Shown: positions 8,164 through 20,226, numbered from the stretch's first letter. The stretch is DNA of 64,000 bases from Verrucomicrobiota bacterium (GCA_018240025.1 JAFEGM010000026.1:1-64000); one strand, 5' to 3'. A program made the numbers and translations. The notes: generated from the sequence alone by a model not told the origin.

Positions 8164-10389
8164 ATGCGTGCGCTGTTTCTCCTCCTCGCTCTCGTTTGGT
8201 CGCTCAACCCCGTCTGGGCGCAGGAGGCGCCCAAGGCGCCTCCCACACGGGCGTATCGGGCGTTCCTCGGTCCCATTCCGCTGCAGTGGGTCAGCCCGGG
8301 CAGCGAGACGACGCTCGACCTGCGTCGCTTCTACCAGCCCGGCGAGCGCGCGGAGGTGCGCGTGCCGAAGGCCGATCCGGCCTGCGAGGTGGTCTTCGAT
8401 CGCGAGCGGATGCTCCTGCGCCTGCGCCCCGCAGCGAATGCGAAGGGCCTGCTCAAGATTCCGTTTGTCGCAGCGGGCGACGGGGGCCGCGAACTGACCG
8501 GCACCCTGGCCCTGGCGGTGCGTCCGCGCGCGGAACATCGTTTCGTCTTCCGCCCGGCGGCCGGCGCCAAGCCGCAGAAGGCTGCAGTGGTCGGCTCGTT
8601 CAACGGCTGGAACAAAGGGTCGCATCTGCTCGAAAGGCAGGCCGATGGCTCCTTCGCCCGCACCGTGCCGCTGGAGCCGGGCAGCGTGCTGTACAAGTTC
8701 TTCGTCGACGGGCAGTGGGTCGGCGATGCCTCGAATCCCCGGCAGACGCCCGACGGCTTTGGCGGCTCGAACTCGGTGCTCGACATCCCGACGCCCGACG
8801 ATCGAGAGCTGCTCGCGGCGGTGGCGGCCTGGGAGCGCTCGCGCGATCTGGCCGCCAGCACGCGCGACGGCAGCTTCGACTATCGCGACGCGGTCATGTA
8901 TTTCGCCCTGACCGACCGCTTCGCCAACGGCTCGCGTGAGAACGACGCCCCGACCGACGACGCCAACGTGCTCCCGCCCGCGAACTGGCAGGGCGGCGAT
9001 TGGAAAGGCCTCACGCAGAAAATCGAAGAAGGCTACTTCGAGAAGCTCGGCGTCAACGTGCTTTGGCTCGGGCCGCTCAATCGCAATCCCGCCGAGGCGT
9101 ATCGGGAGTATCCGGCGCCCAACCGCTGGTACACCGGCTACCACGGCTATTGGCCGATCAGCCCGACCGAGGTCGACCCGCACTACGGCACCGCCGCCGA
9201 CCTCAAGGCGCTGGTCGCCGCGGCACATCGGCGCGGCATGAAGGTGCTGGCCGATCTCGTTCTGCACCACGTGCACGAACAGCATCCGTTCTGGCGCGAT
9301 CACCGCGACTGGTTCGGCAAACTCGAGCTGCCCGACGGACGCAAAAACCTGCGGCTCTGGGACGAGCATCAATACACCACCTGGTTCGAGCCCTACCTGC
9401 CGTCCTTCAACTTCGACCACCCGGGCGCGACCGAGGCCATGATCGAGAATTCCATCTGGTGGCTGCAGGAGTTCGATCTCGACGGCTTCCGCCTCGACGC
9501 GGTGAAGCACATTCCCACCTCGTTCTGGTGGAAGTTTCGCGCCGCGTTGCGCGACCGCGTCGAACTGCCGAAGGGCCGCAAGCTCTACCTCGTGGGCGAG
9601 ACGTTCATGGACCGCGCCGGCATCTCCAGCTTCGTGGGTCCGAACATGCTCGACGGGCAGTTCGACTTCCCGCTCTACGATACGATCGTCGATGTCTTCG
9701 CCCGGGAGAGCGCCGGGCTCGATGCGTTGGAACGCTCGCTGCGCGCGAGCGAGGCGACCTACGGCGCGGGACACCTGATGTCGCCGCTCATCGGCAACCA
9801 CGACAAGAGCCGCTTCATGGCCTACGCCGACGGCGACCTGCCCGATCCGAAGATCGAGAAGGAGGAGGAAGTCGGCTGGGCCAAGCCGCCGCGGGTCGAC
9901 CGCCCGGAGTCGTTCGCCAAGCTCGCTCTGGCGCAGGCATTCCTCATGAGCATCGACGGCGTGCTGATGCTCTACTACGGCGACGAATACGGCGAGACCG
10001 GCGCCGGCGATCCGGACAATCGCCGCCGCATGCGCTTCGGCGCCGAACTCAGCGCGGCCGAGCAGAGCGCGCTCGAGCGCATGCAGTTCTACGGCCAGTT
10101 CCGCGCCCGCCATCCGGCGCTCCGCCGCGGCACGCGCCGCACCCTGGCGGCTGAGCGCAACTTCCTCGCCTTCGTGCGGACCGAAGGAAACGATCGGGTC
10201 CTCTGTCTGTTCCACCGCGGCCCCGAGCCCGCGACCCACGAGCTGGTGGTGAAGCCCGAGCTGCCCGATGGCGATTACATCTTCCAGCCGCAGGGCACGA
10301 AGGTGACCGTGAAGGACGGCCGCGTGTCCATCACCCTGGCCGCGCGGGAAGCGGCGTTTTTGGAGCCGCAGCGTGAGGCGCGGAAATAA
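8164..10389 (+). CDS. Exported GH13 alpha-amylase family glycoside hydrolase with CBM48-like module
   Basis: 741 residues. A signal peptide ends near VWA-Q. An N-terminal beta region and a CBM48/glycogen-binding-like module (VVGSFNGWNKG, YKFFVDGQW) precede the catalytic barrel. The GH13 motifs are complete: LADLVLHHVH, GFRLDAVKH with nucleophile D445, LVGETF with acid/base E479, and IGNHDKSR with D547. A C-terminal beta domain closes the chain. The enzyme should cleave alpha-1,4-glucans or maltooligosaccharides in the periplasm or outside the cell; the precise subfamily cannot be fixed by eye. The start at 8164 gives the signal peptide at the very N-terminus; a TTG seven codons upstream is less likely. 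Confidence 0.93.
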   Translation: MRALFLLLALVWSLNPVWAQEAPKAPPTRAYRAFLGPIPLQWVSPGSETTLDLRRFYQPGERAEVRVPKADPACEVVFDRERMLLRLRPAANAKGLLKIPFVAAGDGGRELTGTLALAVRPRAEHRFVFRPAAGAKPQKAAVVGSFNGWNKGSHLLERQADGSFARTVPLEPGSVLYKFFVDGQWVGDASNPRQTPDGFGGSNSVLDIPTPDDRELLAAVAAWERSRDLAASTRDGSFDYRDAVMYFALTDRFANGSRENDAPTDDANVLPPANWQGGDWKGLTQKIEEGYFEKLGVNVLWLGPLNRNPAEAYREYPAPNRWYTGYHGYWPISPTEVDPHYGTAADLKALVAAAHRRGMKVLADLVLHHVHEQHPFWRDHRDWFGKLELPDGRKNLRLWDEHQYTTWFEPYLPSFNFDHPGATEAMIENSIWWLQEFDLDGFRLDAVKHIPTSFWWKFRAALRDRVELPKGRKLYLVGETFMDRAGISSFVGPNMLDGQFDFPLYDTIVDVFARESAGLDALERSLRASEATYGAGHLMSPLIGNHDKSRFMAYADGDLPDPKIEKEEEVGWAKPPRVDRPESFAKLALAQAFLMSIDGVLMLYYGDEYGETGAGDPDNRRRMRFGAELSAAEQSALERMQFYGQFRARHPALRRGTRRTLAAERNFLAFVRTEGNDRVLCLFHRGPEPATHELVVKPELPDGDYIFQPQGTKVTVKDGRVSITLAAREAAFLEPQREARK

Positions 10390-10401
10390 GGCCCAATTGG
10401 G

Positions 10402-10457
10402 AAACTCGAAGTTCGAAACTCGAAACTCGAAGGAAGTCCGAAGTTCCAAGTTTGAAG
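10402..10457. repeat. Heptameric tandem repeat (AAACTCG / TTCGAAG type)
   Basis: Eight contiguous 7-mers: AAACTCG, AAGTTCG, AAACTCG, AAACTCG, AAGGAAG, TCCGAAG, TTCCAAG, TTTGAAG. They begin 12 bp after the amylase stop codon. The same word set recurs at 56002-56057. Confidence 0.85.
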
Positions 10458-10680
10458 ATCCCAGGACGAAATTGCCTTCCGAGGAGCCGTCTGGGCGTGC
10501 CGTTCTGATCCTTCCCGGTGGGGCAAATGCCCTTAGGCCGGAATCAGCCTTCCGCCGACGAAGAAGAAGCCTTGGCCGCCGCCGAAGGTCGGTTCCATCT
10601 GAGCGCAGCGGCTGAATCTGCGAAGAACCGGAGCACAATAGTCTAAGATTCCGCCTCGCGCCCTCGTCCCGTCGTCGCCC

Positions 10681-10887
<207 letters not shown>

Positions 10888-12585
10888 TCACCATTCGCTC
10901 CGCCGTACCCTCACTTCCTCCGCCAAGGCGGACTGCTGTCCGCGCAACGGGTCGAGCTTCTCCTTGGCGAGACGTACTTCGTCGAAGAAGGGCAGGCAGA
11001 CGCGGCGGATTTCCTCGTAGATCAGCCCGAGCTTGGAGCTGAGGCGATCGCGCACCTCGCGGACGAAGCGTTCGCGGCCCTGCTCCAGCGCGGCGCGGAA
11101 GTCGCGCAGCATCGCGCCGCGTTTGAAAAGGACGAAGAAGCCAGCGCCGGCGGCGGCCAGGGCGGTGACGATGCCGCCGGTGATGTCCATGACGAGGACG
11201 TGGGTGACGGCGCCCGCGATCACGCCGAGCACGGCGGCGACGCTGCCGCCCAGCGCCACCGGAATGGCGGAGGTGCCGGAGCCCTGCAGCGAGGCGGTGA
11301 ACTTGTCGTCCTCGAGCAGCGCCTTGAGTCGCGCGGTCACGCTGCCGGCGGTTTCGCCGTGCCAGCCGGGCAGCTTCATGAAGAGCTGCGGCGCCTGCGC
11401 GCCGTCGGCGGGGCGCACGCGGCTCAGGTCGGTGATGAGGTCGTTCAGCACCAGCCGCACGCCATCGAGGTAATGCTGCGCGCCTTCCTGGGCCAGTTCC
11501 TCCACCCGCGGCGAGAGGCGCTTTTCGAAGTCGCTCTTGAGGTCCTCGATCCAGGCCTTGAGCGGTTTCTTGCCGCCGAAGATGGGGCCGATCGTGCGCG
11601 AGAAGAGTTCCGAGAGCGAAAGGCCGCGCTCGAATTCGTCGGTCAGCTCGGCGGCCAGGCGGTTGTAGTTGAGTTCGAGACGCTCGACGAGGGCATCAAT
11701 CTCGCGAGCAGAGCGTGACTCCGCATTGCCGAGCCGATCCTCCATGCGCTGGGCGACTTCTGCGTCGCCTGCCTGGCGCTTCGCTTCCTCGGTCAGCGCG
11801 GCGCCGGCGTCGGTCAGGATCTTCTCTCCGGCCACGGCGGCGTTCTCCAGCTTGAGCTTCGCATTGGCTCCGCCGGTGACCGATTGGGCAATGAATTCGC
11901 GCACCTCGGCGAAGCCGCTGCCCTTGTCGCCCGAGCCTTCGCGCAGGGCGGAGGTGGCGAAGATCAGCGGCTGCTTGAGCCCGCGCTGGGCGGCGTATTG
12001 CTCGACCGCCCGGCGGTTGACCTCCAGCTCGGCCAGCGTGGCGCGGTCCGACTGCTGCAGGACGAAGACGACCTTCTTGCGCCATTCGGCCCGGACGAAG
12101 TCGAGCATGTCCCAGGCGGCACCGGTGTGCGGATTGACAGCGGAGAAAACGAAGAGCGCGAGATCGGCCCGCGGGATGAAGTTCTCCGTGATCTGCTGAT
12201 GCTCCCGGATGATCGCGCCGGTGCCCGGCGTATCGACGATGGCGATGGAGCGCAGGATGTCGGCCTTCACGCCAGTCTGACGCAGCAGCGGCCCGATCTC
12301 CTTCGTGAACGGTTCGTCCGCATAGACGATCTGCGTGACGCGGTCCGTGCACGGATCGGGCGCCACGTCGCAGACCTTGGCGCCGAGCAGCGCGTTGATG
12401 AAGCTGCTCTTGCCGGCCTTCACTTCGCCCACCACGACGAACAGAAACGGATCGCGTAGGGCGCGGCGCACTTCATCGAGCGTGGCGGCGCGTTCGCCCA
12501 GCCCCAGCGTGCGGGCCAGGCCGGCGACCTTGTCGAGCGTGTCGGCGAGGCGTTCCCGGTGGGCGAGGTAGGTGGCGTCGAGCAT
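10888..12585 (-). CDS. Bacterial dynamin-like GTPase
   Basis: 565 residues from MLDATYLAHRERLADTL. The G domain carries the P-loop GEVKAGKSS (residues 53-61), a conserved Thr region (DPCTDRVTQIVY), the G3 motif IVDTPGTGA and the G4-like LQQSDRA. A long helical stalk follows, with a Gly/Ala-rich hydrophobic hairpin near residues 445-490 (VLGVIAGAVTHVLVMDI, then ALAAAGAGFFVLF) that would insert into membrane. The C-terminus is helical. Family members remodel or protect the inner membrane. The open frame extends upstream to 12921 but runs antisense into the histidine-kinase gene, so ATG 12585 is used. Divergent from that kinase, 178 bp apart. Confidence 0.88.
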   Translation of the reverse strand: MLDATYLAHRERLADTLDKVAGLARTLGLGERAATLDEVRRALRDPFLFVVVGEVKAGKSSFINALLGAKVCDVAPDPCTDRVTQIVYADEPFTKEIGPLLRQTGVKADILRSIAIVDTPGTGAIIREHQQITENFIPRADLALFVFSAVNPHTGAAWDMLDFVRAEWRKKVVFVLQQSDRATLAELEVNRRAVEQYAAQRGLKQPLIFATSALREGSGDKGSGFAEVREFIAQSVTGGANAKLKLENAAVAGEKILTDAGAALTEEAKRQAGDAEVAQRMEDRLGNAESRSAREIDALVERLELNYNRLAAELTDEFERGLSLSELFSRTIGPIFGGKKPLKAWIEDLKSDFEKRLSPRVEELAQEGAQHYLDGVRLVLNDLITDLSRVRPADGAQAPQLFMKLPGWHGETAGSVTARLKALLEDDKFTASLQGSGTSAIPVALGGSVAAVLGVIAGAVTHVLVMDITGGIVTALAAAGAGFFVLFKRGAMLRDFRAALEQGRERFVREVRDRLSSKLGLIYEEIRRVCLPFFDEVRLAKEKLDPLRGQQSALAEEVRVRRSEW

Positions 12586-12763
12586 GGGCGGGGCAGGGGC
12601 GAAGATCCGCCGCGGCTGACAGCCCGCGAGCGGCCGGCATTCTCGGAGCGCCGGGCGGATGACGCAAATGTAGCGCGCGGCGCAGAGGTTCGGGAGGCGG
12701 GCCGCGGGACACGCGCTCCCGCTGGACTCTGGCGCGGGTCGCCGCTTAGGTGCGCTCGGTCTC

Positions 12764-15433
<2,670 letters not shown>

Positions 15434-15493
15434 GGGCAGAGGTCCTCGCGAAGCAGGGAAACCGGGCCTGGCGGCCGGTGCCGGTACCAGAGT

Positions 15494-15507
15494 ATCTACG
15501 CGTAGAT
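15494..15507. other. Perfect 14-bp palindrome ATCTACGCGTAGAT
   Basis: A 7+7 inverted repeat without loop in the spacer after the hybrid kinase gene, 60 bp past its stop codon. It resembles a dimeric operator more than a terminator. No promoter near it is convincing. Confidence 0.35.
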
Positions 15508-15615
15508 CTTCAAGAGGTGTGAAGGGGGCGAAGGCGTGAAGGGGGAGGGAGGGAGGGGTTAGGTCGGATATCCGGGGAGCGGCCGGTCGAGGCTCGCTCC
15601 GAGCTCACTTTCGGC

Positions 15616-15791
15616 ATTCAGCCTCCGGTCTCAGGTCCTTCGCGGCGCAGGCCGCACTCGGAGAGTGCGGACTACTTCCGTCTCCAGTCTCCCGTCCTGC
15701 GCGGCGTGGCCGCACTCGGAGAGTGCGGACTACGTTTCGTCTCCAGTCTCCTGTCCTGCGCGGCGTGGCCGCACTCGGAGAGTGCGGATTA
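15616..15791. repeat. Three 58-59-bp tandem units each carrying a CCGCACTC hairpin
   Basis: Each unit contains a stretch like TCTCCAGTCTCCCGTCCTGCG and ends in CCGCACTC-GGA-GAGTGCGG, a perfect 8-bp stem with a 3-nt loop (15652-15670, 15710-15728, 15769-15787), followed by ACTAC or ATTAC. The third unit ends on the nudC stop codon. The words GACTGGA and GACGGGA (reverse strand) are shared with the heptamer array at 62462-62575. The rest of the 15434-15788 spacer holds the palindrome at 15494-15507 and a G-rich stretch at 15527-15560 with GAAGGGGGCGAAG. Confidence 0.85.
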
Positions 15792-16610
15792 CGTGCCACG
15801 CATGCCGCGCACATCGGCGATCCATGCGTCGATCAGGCGTCGGGCGATGCTCAGGGGCGGGGGGATGGGCGGCAGCGCATCGATCGTGAACCACTGGGCG
15901 TCGGAGATCTCGGCGGGGTCGATCGCGATCTCGCCGGACTCCCATTGGGCGGTGAAGCCGATCATGAGCGAGTTCGGGAACGGCCAAGGCTGACTGCCGA
16001 AATAGCGGATGTCGTGCACGTGGACGCCGACTTCCTCGAGGACCTCGCGGCGAACCGTCTCTTCGAGCGATTCGCCGATGTCCGAAAACCCGGCCAGCGT
16101 GCTGTAGAAGACGCCGGGGAACTTGGCATTGCTGGCCAGCAGCGCCTCGTCGCCGCGGCGCACAAGCGTGATGATGGCGGGCGAGATGCGCGGATAGGTG
16201 TGGTGCCCGCAACCCGGGCAGACGGCGCAGCGCTCGGTCGGACTCAGCGTGGTGGCCGTGCCGCACCGCCCACAGAAGCGCGAGTTGGTCAGCCAGTCGG
16301 TGGCGTGGAAGGCGCGGCCGACGACGCCGAAGAGTTCGGCATCGACGAACGCGGCCAGCGCACGCAGGCCGATGAGTTCGAAAGGCGGCTCGATACGGCC
16401 GTCGATGGGCACGACGAGGGCATCGGTCTCGTCGAATGATCCCAGCCGATGAGCTGCCTCGTGGTTGAGTCCGAGCGAGACCACCTCGTCATCGGTCGGC
16501 AGAATCAGCCGCCCCTCGCCTTTGCGCGCCACCAGCCCTTTGGCGTGGACCACGAACCAGCTGCGTTGAGTGTGACGGCGGACGTTGGAAACTTCGGGAA
16601 CGAACGGCAT
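15789..16610 (-). CDS. nudC: NAD+ diphosphatase / NADH pyrophosphatase, Nudix family
   Basis: 273 residues. A zinc ribbon (FCGRCG, then CPGCGHHTYP) joins the N-terminal domain to the Nudix fold. The Nudix box GFSDIGESLEETVRREVLEE, followed by VGV, matches Gx5Ex7REUxEExGU exactly. The diagnostic NudC segment SQPWPFPNSLM follows it. The enzyme hydrolyses NAD(H) to NMN(H) and AMP, and family members also remove NAD caps from RNA 5' ends. The start MPFVPEVSN at 16610 matches the usual N-terminus; the upstream extension is a shadow. The stop codon is fused to the end of the hairpin repeats at 15616-15791, so any readthrough RNA would enter three stem-loops. Confidence 0.94.
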   Translation of the reverse strand: MPFVPEVSNVRRHTQRSWFVVHAKGLVARKGEGRLILPTDDEVVSLGLNHEAAHRLGSFDETDALVVPIDGRIEPPFELIGLRALAAFVDAELFGVVGRAFHATDWLTNSRFCGRCGTATTLSPTERCAVCPGCGHHTYPRISPAIITLVRRGDEALLASNAKFPGVFYSTLAGFSDIGESLEETVRREVLEEVGVHVHDIRYFGSQPWPFPNSLMIGFTAQWESGEIAIDPAEISDAQWFTIDALPPIPPPLSIARRLIDAWIADVRGMRGT

Positions 16611-16698
16611 GGCAGGTCGGGAACCTACGCGACGTCGGCCGGTCTGCATCCACCACGACAGCGGCTACCCCTTGCGGTCAGGAGCAGGGCGCCCACCG

Positions 16699-18489
16699 CT
16701 ACTTCCGCGCGGTGATTCGCTCGATCTGCGCGCCAAACTTGGCCGGGTCCTCGATCGGCGGCGAGCAGCTGCGGTCGGTGCAGACATAGGCCGCCGGCTT
16801 GTCGCTCTCGGGGAAGGGAATCTCCGTCTCGAGCGGCTTCGGCTCGGTCGCGTCGTACCATTCGAGCTGCACGTAGTTCGAGGCGATGCGCAACGCGGCG
16901 CGGTGCAGTTCGCGGGCGGTCGGATCGGACTTCCGGCCCACGATGACGATGTGCAACGGCGCCGCATTGAACTCGGCTTCTGCCATGAGAATGCCCCCGA
17001 CGGACGAGAAGCGCGGCCGCCAGACCTCCGGCACCAGCGCGTATTTCAAGGCGTGTTCGGCCACGCGGCGGGCGGCTTCGTCGCCGGTGTAGCGGGCGAG
17101 CAGATTGGCGAGGCGCGCCAGCTGCACGTTTTCGTCGAGTTGGGGCTTCGGCGGCGCGATCCCGCCAGGCGCGGGACGGGCGGCGGCGAAGCCGACCGGC
17201 GTGCGGAAGTTCTGGTCGATGAACCCGCAGGCGGCCTGCGCGCGCTCGAGCCAAACCCGGTCGGCGGTGAGGGCGTAGAGCCGCAGAAACGCGCGTCCCA
17301 TGGCCAGCGTGTCGCCGAGATAGCCCTCGTCGGTCGCGCCGTGGCGGAAGCCTCCGCCCGGCAGGGCCCGTTCGGCCAGCACCCAGCGGGCGGCCTGCAA
17401 AGCACGGGCCAGCACGGGCTCTTCACCGGTCGCGGCGTAGAGGTCGGCGTAGGCGAGAATGGCCCAGCCGTTTTCGCGGGAATAGAGGTTGGTATCGATC
17501 CGCGGCAGGCCGCGCCGCCGACGGCCGGCGTCGTCGAGCGCGAAGTAGTCCTCCGCGTGCTGGCCGGGCACGAGATCGGCATCCTGCGAGACGTAGAACG
17601 CGCCCTCGGGACTGCTCAGGAAATTGCGCAGATAGCTCTCGATCGCCCGGGCGCTGGCGAGATCGCTCGGCCGCTGCCACTGGCTGAAGGCGAGGGCGTA
17701 GACGCGCAGATTCTCGGCCTGCATCTGCATGATCTTCTCGAAGTGCGGATGCTCCCAGTCGCCGTCGGTGGAGTACTGATAGACGCCGCCCCAGGCCGGA
17801 TCGAGCAGGGCCCGCTGCGCGTCGAGTGTCTGCTGCGCCATCTTCCGCGCGTTCTCGTCGCCCCGGCGGGCCAGGCTGAGGCAGCGCTCGACATTGTCCC
17901 AGTCGAGGAACTTCTGCACCCGCCCCCAGGAGCCGTATTTCGCATCGTAACCCTCCAGGAAGGCGGCCTCGAGTTCGGCACGCAGCGGTGCGGGCAATGC
18001 GGCTTCGCGAGCGGGATCGATCTTCGGTTCGGGTCGGACCGACGGCCCGGGCGTGGGGTCGTCGATCAGGGCGCGCAGCAGCGCCAGCATCTCGCGCGGG
18101 TTGATGAACCCCTGGCGCTTGACCAGCTCTTCGCCCTTGGGTCCGAAGAAGATCGTGGCCGGCCAGCCGTAATCTTCGTAGCGATTGGCCAGGTCCGGCC
18201 GCGAGTCCTGGTCCACGTGGACGCAAATGAAGTGCCGCTCGAGCAACTGGATGACCTCCGCATTCGCGTAGGTCATCTCCTCCATGACGTGGCACCAATG
18301 GCACCAGCGCGCGCCGAGATCGAGCAGGACGAGCTTCTTCTCGGACTGGGCGCGGGTGAAGACCGCGGGTGACCAGTCGACCCAGGTGGGCGAGGGGAGC
18401 TTCTTGGGGGTGGCGTCTGCGGCAGGAGCCGAGAGCGGGAGGACGAACGAGGCGAGCGCGACGAGCGCGAGACGGGACAGCAACTTCAT
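16699..18489 (-). CDS. Exported DUF255-type thioredoxin-domain protein in the bufferin operon
   Basis: 596 residues. A signal peptide (LALVALASFVLPLSAPAA) precedes a thioredoxin-like domain with RWCHWCHVM (C63 and C66), the DUF255/YyaL-type signature. An alpha/alpha-toroid-like region typical of this family follows (YEDYGWPATIFFGPKG, DPAWGGVYQYSTDGDWEHPH, YSRENGWAILAYADLY). The C-terminus has a second small domain with a CTDRSCSPP pair. Its ATG overlaps the stop of the DUF2063 gene by four bases (ATGA), so translation is coupled. A periplasmic thiol/disulfide role for the Cys-rich bufferin precursor is an inference from this linkage. Confidence 0.85.
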   Translation of the reverse strand: MKLLSRLALVALASFVLPLSAPAADATPKKLPSPTWVDWSPAVFTRAQSEKKLVLLDLGARWCHWCHVMEEMTYANAEVIQLLERHFICVHVDQDSRPDLANRYEDYGWPATIFFGPKGEELVKRQGFINPREMLALLRALIDDPTPGPSVRPEPKIDPAREAALPAPLRAELEAAFLEGYDAKYGSWGRVQKFLDWDNVERCLSLARRGDENARKMAQQTLDAQRALLDPAWGGVYQYSTDGDWEHPHFEKIMQMQAENLRVYALAFSQWQRPSDLASARAIESYLRNFLSSPEGAFYVSQDADLVPGQHAEDYFALDDAGRRRRGLPRIDTNLYSRENGWAILAYADLYAATGEEPVLARALQAARWVLAERALPGGGFRHGATDEGYLGDTLAMGRAFLRLYALTADRVWLERAQAACGFIDQNFRTPVGFAAARPAPGGIAPPKPQLDENVQLARLANLLARYTGDEAARRVAEHALKYALVPEVWRPRFSSVGGILMAEAEFNAAPLHIVIVGRKSDPTARELHRAALRIASNYVQLEWYDATEPKPLETEIPFPESDKPAAYVCTDRSCSPPIEDPAKFGAQIERITARK

Positions 18490-19343
18490 GAAGGTCGGCA
18501 GAACCAGCCGAGCTGGGCCCAAACGGAGAACCACTGCTGGATCTCCCTGGCCCAATCGGCCTTGCGCGAGCTGGCGAGAATGGCCCGCTCGCAGGCGTCG
18601 GCCACCGTGAGGCCGTCGCGTAGTCCGCTCAAAATGGCAAAAGCCTCCGGCTCCATCCGCTTGTAGTAGAGCTGGTTGTCGAGCCGGTGGACCGCCAGAT
18701 GGAGCACTTCCCGCCGGGGCGGGGGCAGGCGGCGCTTGCGGCTGACCTTCGGCGCGGAGCTGACCGCATTGCTGGCCTCGCCGCGCAGGATGTCGTTGTC
18801 GCGCTTGCGCACCGCCGCGAGGTACTCGTCCAGCGCGTGGTTCAACTGCAGCAGCGTGACGTAAGGCTGCAGGCCGAGGCGGAGCTGTTCCGGCGGCGCG
18901 TCGAGCAGATCGTCCGAACCGAGCACGCGCCTGGCGCCTTCGTCGAAGGCCACGATCTGCGCCCACTCGAAACGCGCCATTTCCAGCGCGACCTCAGTCT
19001 TCGGCGCGGTCAGCTCGGGATGCTCTTCGAGGAAGCCGACCAGCCGATCGCACAGATTCCGCAGCGCGAAGCTGCGCGACTGATTCGCGGTCAGGTAGGC
19101 TTTGCAGAGCGCGCGGAACTTGTTCTCGCCGAGCAGCGCACGCAGTCCGGGAAGGTCGTCGTAGAAGCAGTCGAAGAGCCGGAACCAGTACTGCTTGTTG
19201 TAAATCTCCAGGCGTTCGAAGGAGGTCAGCCGGTCGTTCGGCTTGATGAACTCCGCCGCGGCCACCGCCGAGCGGCGCCCGTCCGCCCAGGTCTTCTGCA
19301 TCTCCCAATCCGGCGTGAGCGGCCGGAAGAGCGCCTCCGCCAT
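18486..19343 (-). CDS. bufC: DUF2063 / BufC-type partner protein of a DUF692 enzyme
   Basis: About 285 residues. The N-terminal half matches the DUF2063 (putative DNA-binding / RiPP-recognition) pattern: RLTSFERLEIYNKQYWFRLF, then DDLPGLRALLGENKFRALC and FEWAQIVAFDEGA. The C-terminal part (REVLHLAVHRLDNQLYYKRM) resembles a winged-helix or PqqD-like tail. BufC/HvfC proteins bind the precursor peptide and work with the DUF692 oxidase. The start is ambiguous: ATG 19343 leaves a 31-bp gap after bufB, but the conserved LxxLQ start lies a few residues earlier, possibly from a CTG overlapping the bufB stop region. Overlaps the downstream thioredoxin gene by 4 bp. Confidence 0.82.
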   Translation of the reverse strand: MAEALFRPLTPDWEMQKTWADGRRSAVAAAEFIKPNDRLTSFERLEIYNKQYWFRLFDCFYDDLPGLRALLGENKFRALCKAYLTANQSRSFALRNLCDRLVGFLEEHPELTAPKTEVALEMARFEWAQIVAFDEGARRVLGSDDLLDAPPEQLRLGLQPYVTLLQLNHALDEYLAAVRKRDNDILRGEASNAVSSAPKVSRKRRLPPPRREVLHLAVHRLDNQLYYKRMEPEAFAILSGLRDGLTVADACERAILASSRKADWAREIQQWFSVWAQLGWFCRPS

Positions 19344-19374
19344 GGTCCGCTGGAGCGCGGCCAGATCCGCCCGG

Positions 19375-20226
19375 TTACGCAGCTTGGGCGGCGGCGACGT
19401 GATCGAGGTACTTTTCGGCTTTGAGCGCTTCGTCGTGGACTTCATCGAAGGAAGGAATGCGGTCGTCCCACTCGAGCAGCGTGGCGGTGCGGCCGCATTT
19501 CTCGATGGCATGCGCATACAGCTCCCACACGGGATCACAAACGGGGGCGTCGTGCGTATCCAGAATGAAGCGCTCGTATTTCGAATGCCCCGCGATGTGC
19601 ATCTGCCCGACCCGGTGGTGGGGGATGTTGTTCAGGTAGTCGTAGGGATTGAAGGAATGGTTCTGCGACGAGACGTAAATGTTGTTCACGTCGAGCAGAA
19701 TGCCGCAGTCGGCCAGCTCCACGACCTCGGAGAGGAACTCCCATTCGGTCATGTCGGAGACGTGGAACTCGGCGTAGCTGCTCACGTTCTCGACGCAGAT
19801 GGGCACCTCGAGATAATCGCGCGCCTCGCGGATCCGCTGGGCCGTGTGCCGCGCCGAGGCCATCGTGTAGGGCATCGGCAGCAGGTCGTGCGTGTAGCGA
19901 CCGTCGACGCTGCCCCAGCAAAGATGGTCGGACAGCCAGGGCGTATTGGTCCGCTTCACCAAGCGCTTGAGCTTGCGCAGGTGGTCGCGGTTGAGCTTGT
20001 CGGCCGAGCCGAAGTACATGGCCACGCCGTGCTGCACGACCTTGTACCGCTCGAGGATCGCATCGAGCACCTCCAGCGGCCGACCGCCGTCGACCATGAA
20101 ATTCTCGGAGATGATCTCGAACCAGTCGCAGGTGGGCTTCTCCGCCAGGATATGGCGGTAATGCGGCACCCGCAGTCCGAGACCGACGCCGTAGTCCGTG
20201 AAGCCGTTGAAAAGATTGGCGGGCAT
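19375..20226 (-). CDS. bufB: DUF692 multinuclear non-heme iron oxidase (BufB/HvfB/MbnB family)
   Basis: 283 residues with a TIM-barrel pattern and the metal-binding motifs of the family: EIISENFM, QHGVAMYF, LSDHLCWG, ICVENVSSY, LLDVNNIYVSSQNH, MHIAGH, DTHDAPV and LLEWDDRIP. MNIO enzymes use two or three iron ions and O2 to modify Cys residues of a precursor peptide, giving oxazolone/thioamide or thiooxazole groups that bind copper or other metals. The start MPANLFNGF at 20226 matches the family N-terminus. It lies between bufA (139 bp upstream) and bufC, which defines the substrate as the Cys-rich peptide. Confidence 0.92.
   Translation of the reverse strand: MPANLFNGFTDYGVGLGLRVPHYRHILAEKPTCDWFEIISENFMVDGGRPLEVLDAILERYKVVQHGVAMYFGSADKLNRDHLRKLKRLVKRTNTPWLSDHLCWGSVDGRYTHDLLPMPYTMASARHTAQRIREARDYLEVPICVENVSSYAEFHVSDMTEWEFLSEVVELADCGILLDVNNIYVSSQNHSFNPYDYLNNIPHHRVGQMHIAGHSKYERFILDTHDAPVCDPVWELYAHAIEKCGRTATLLEWDDRIPSFDEVHDEALKAEKYLDHVAAAQAA

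Noticed and set aside
15616..15791. CRISPR-like repeats with hairpins
   Set aside because: The segments between hairpins are near-identical, so they are tandem units and not unique spacers.
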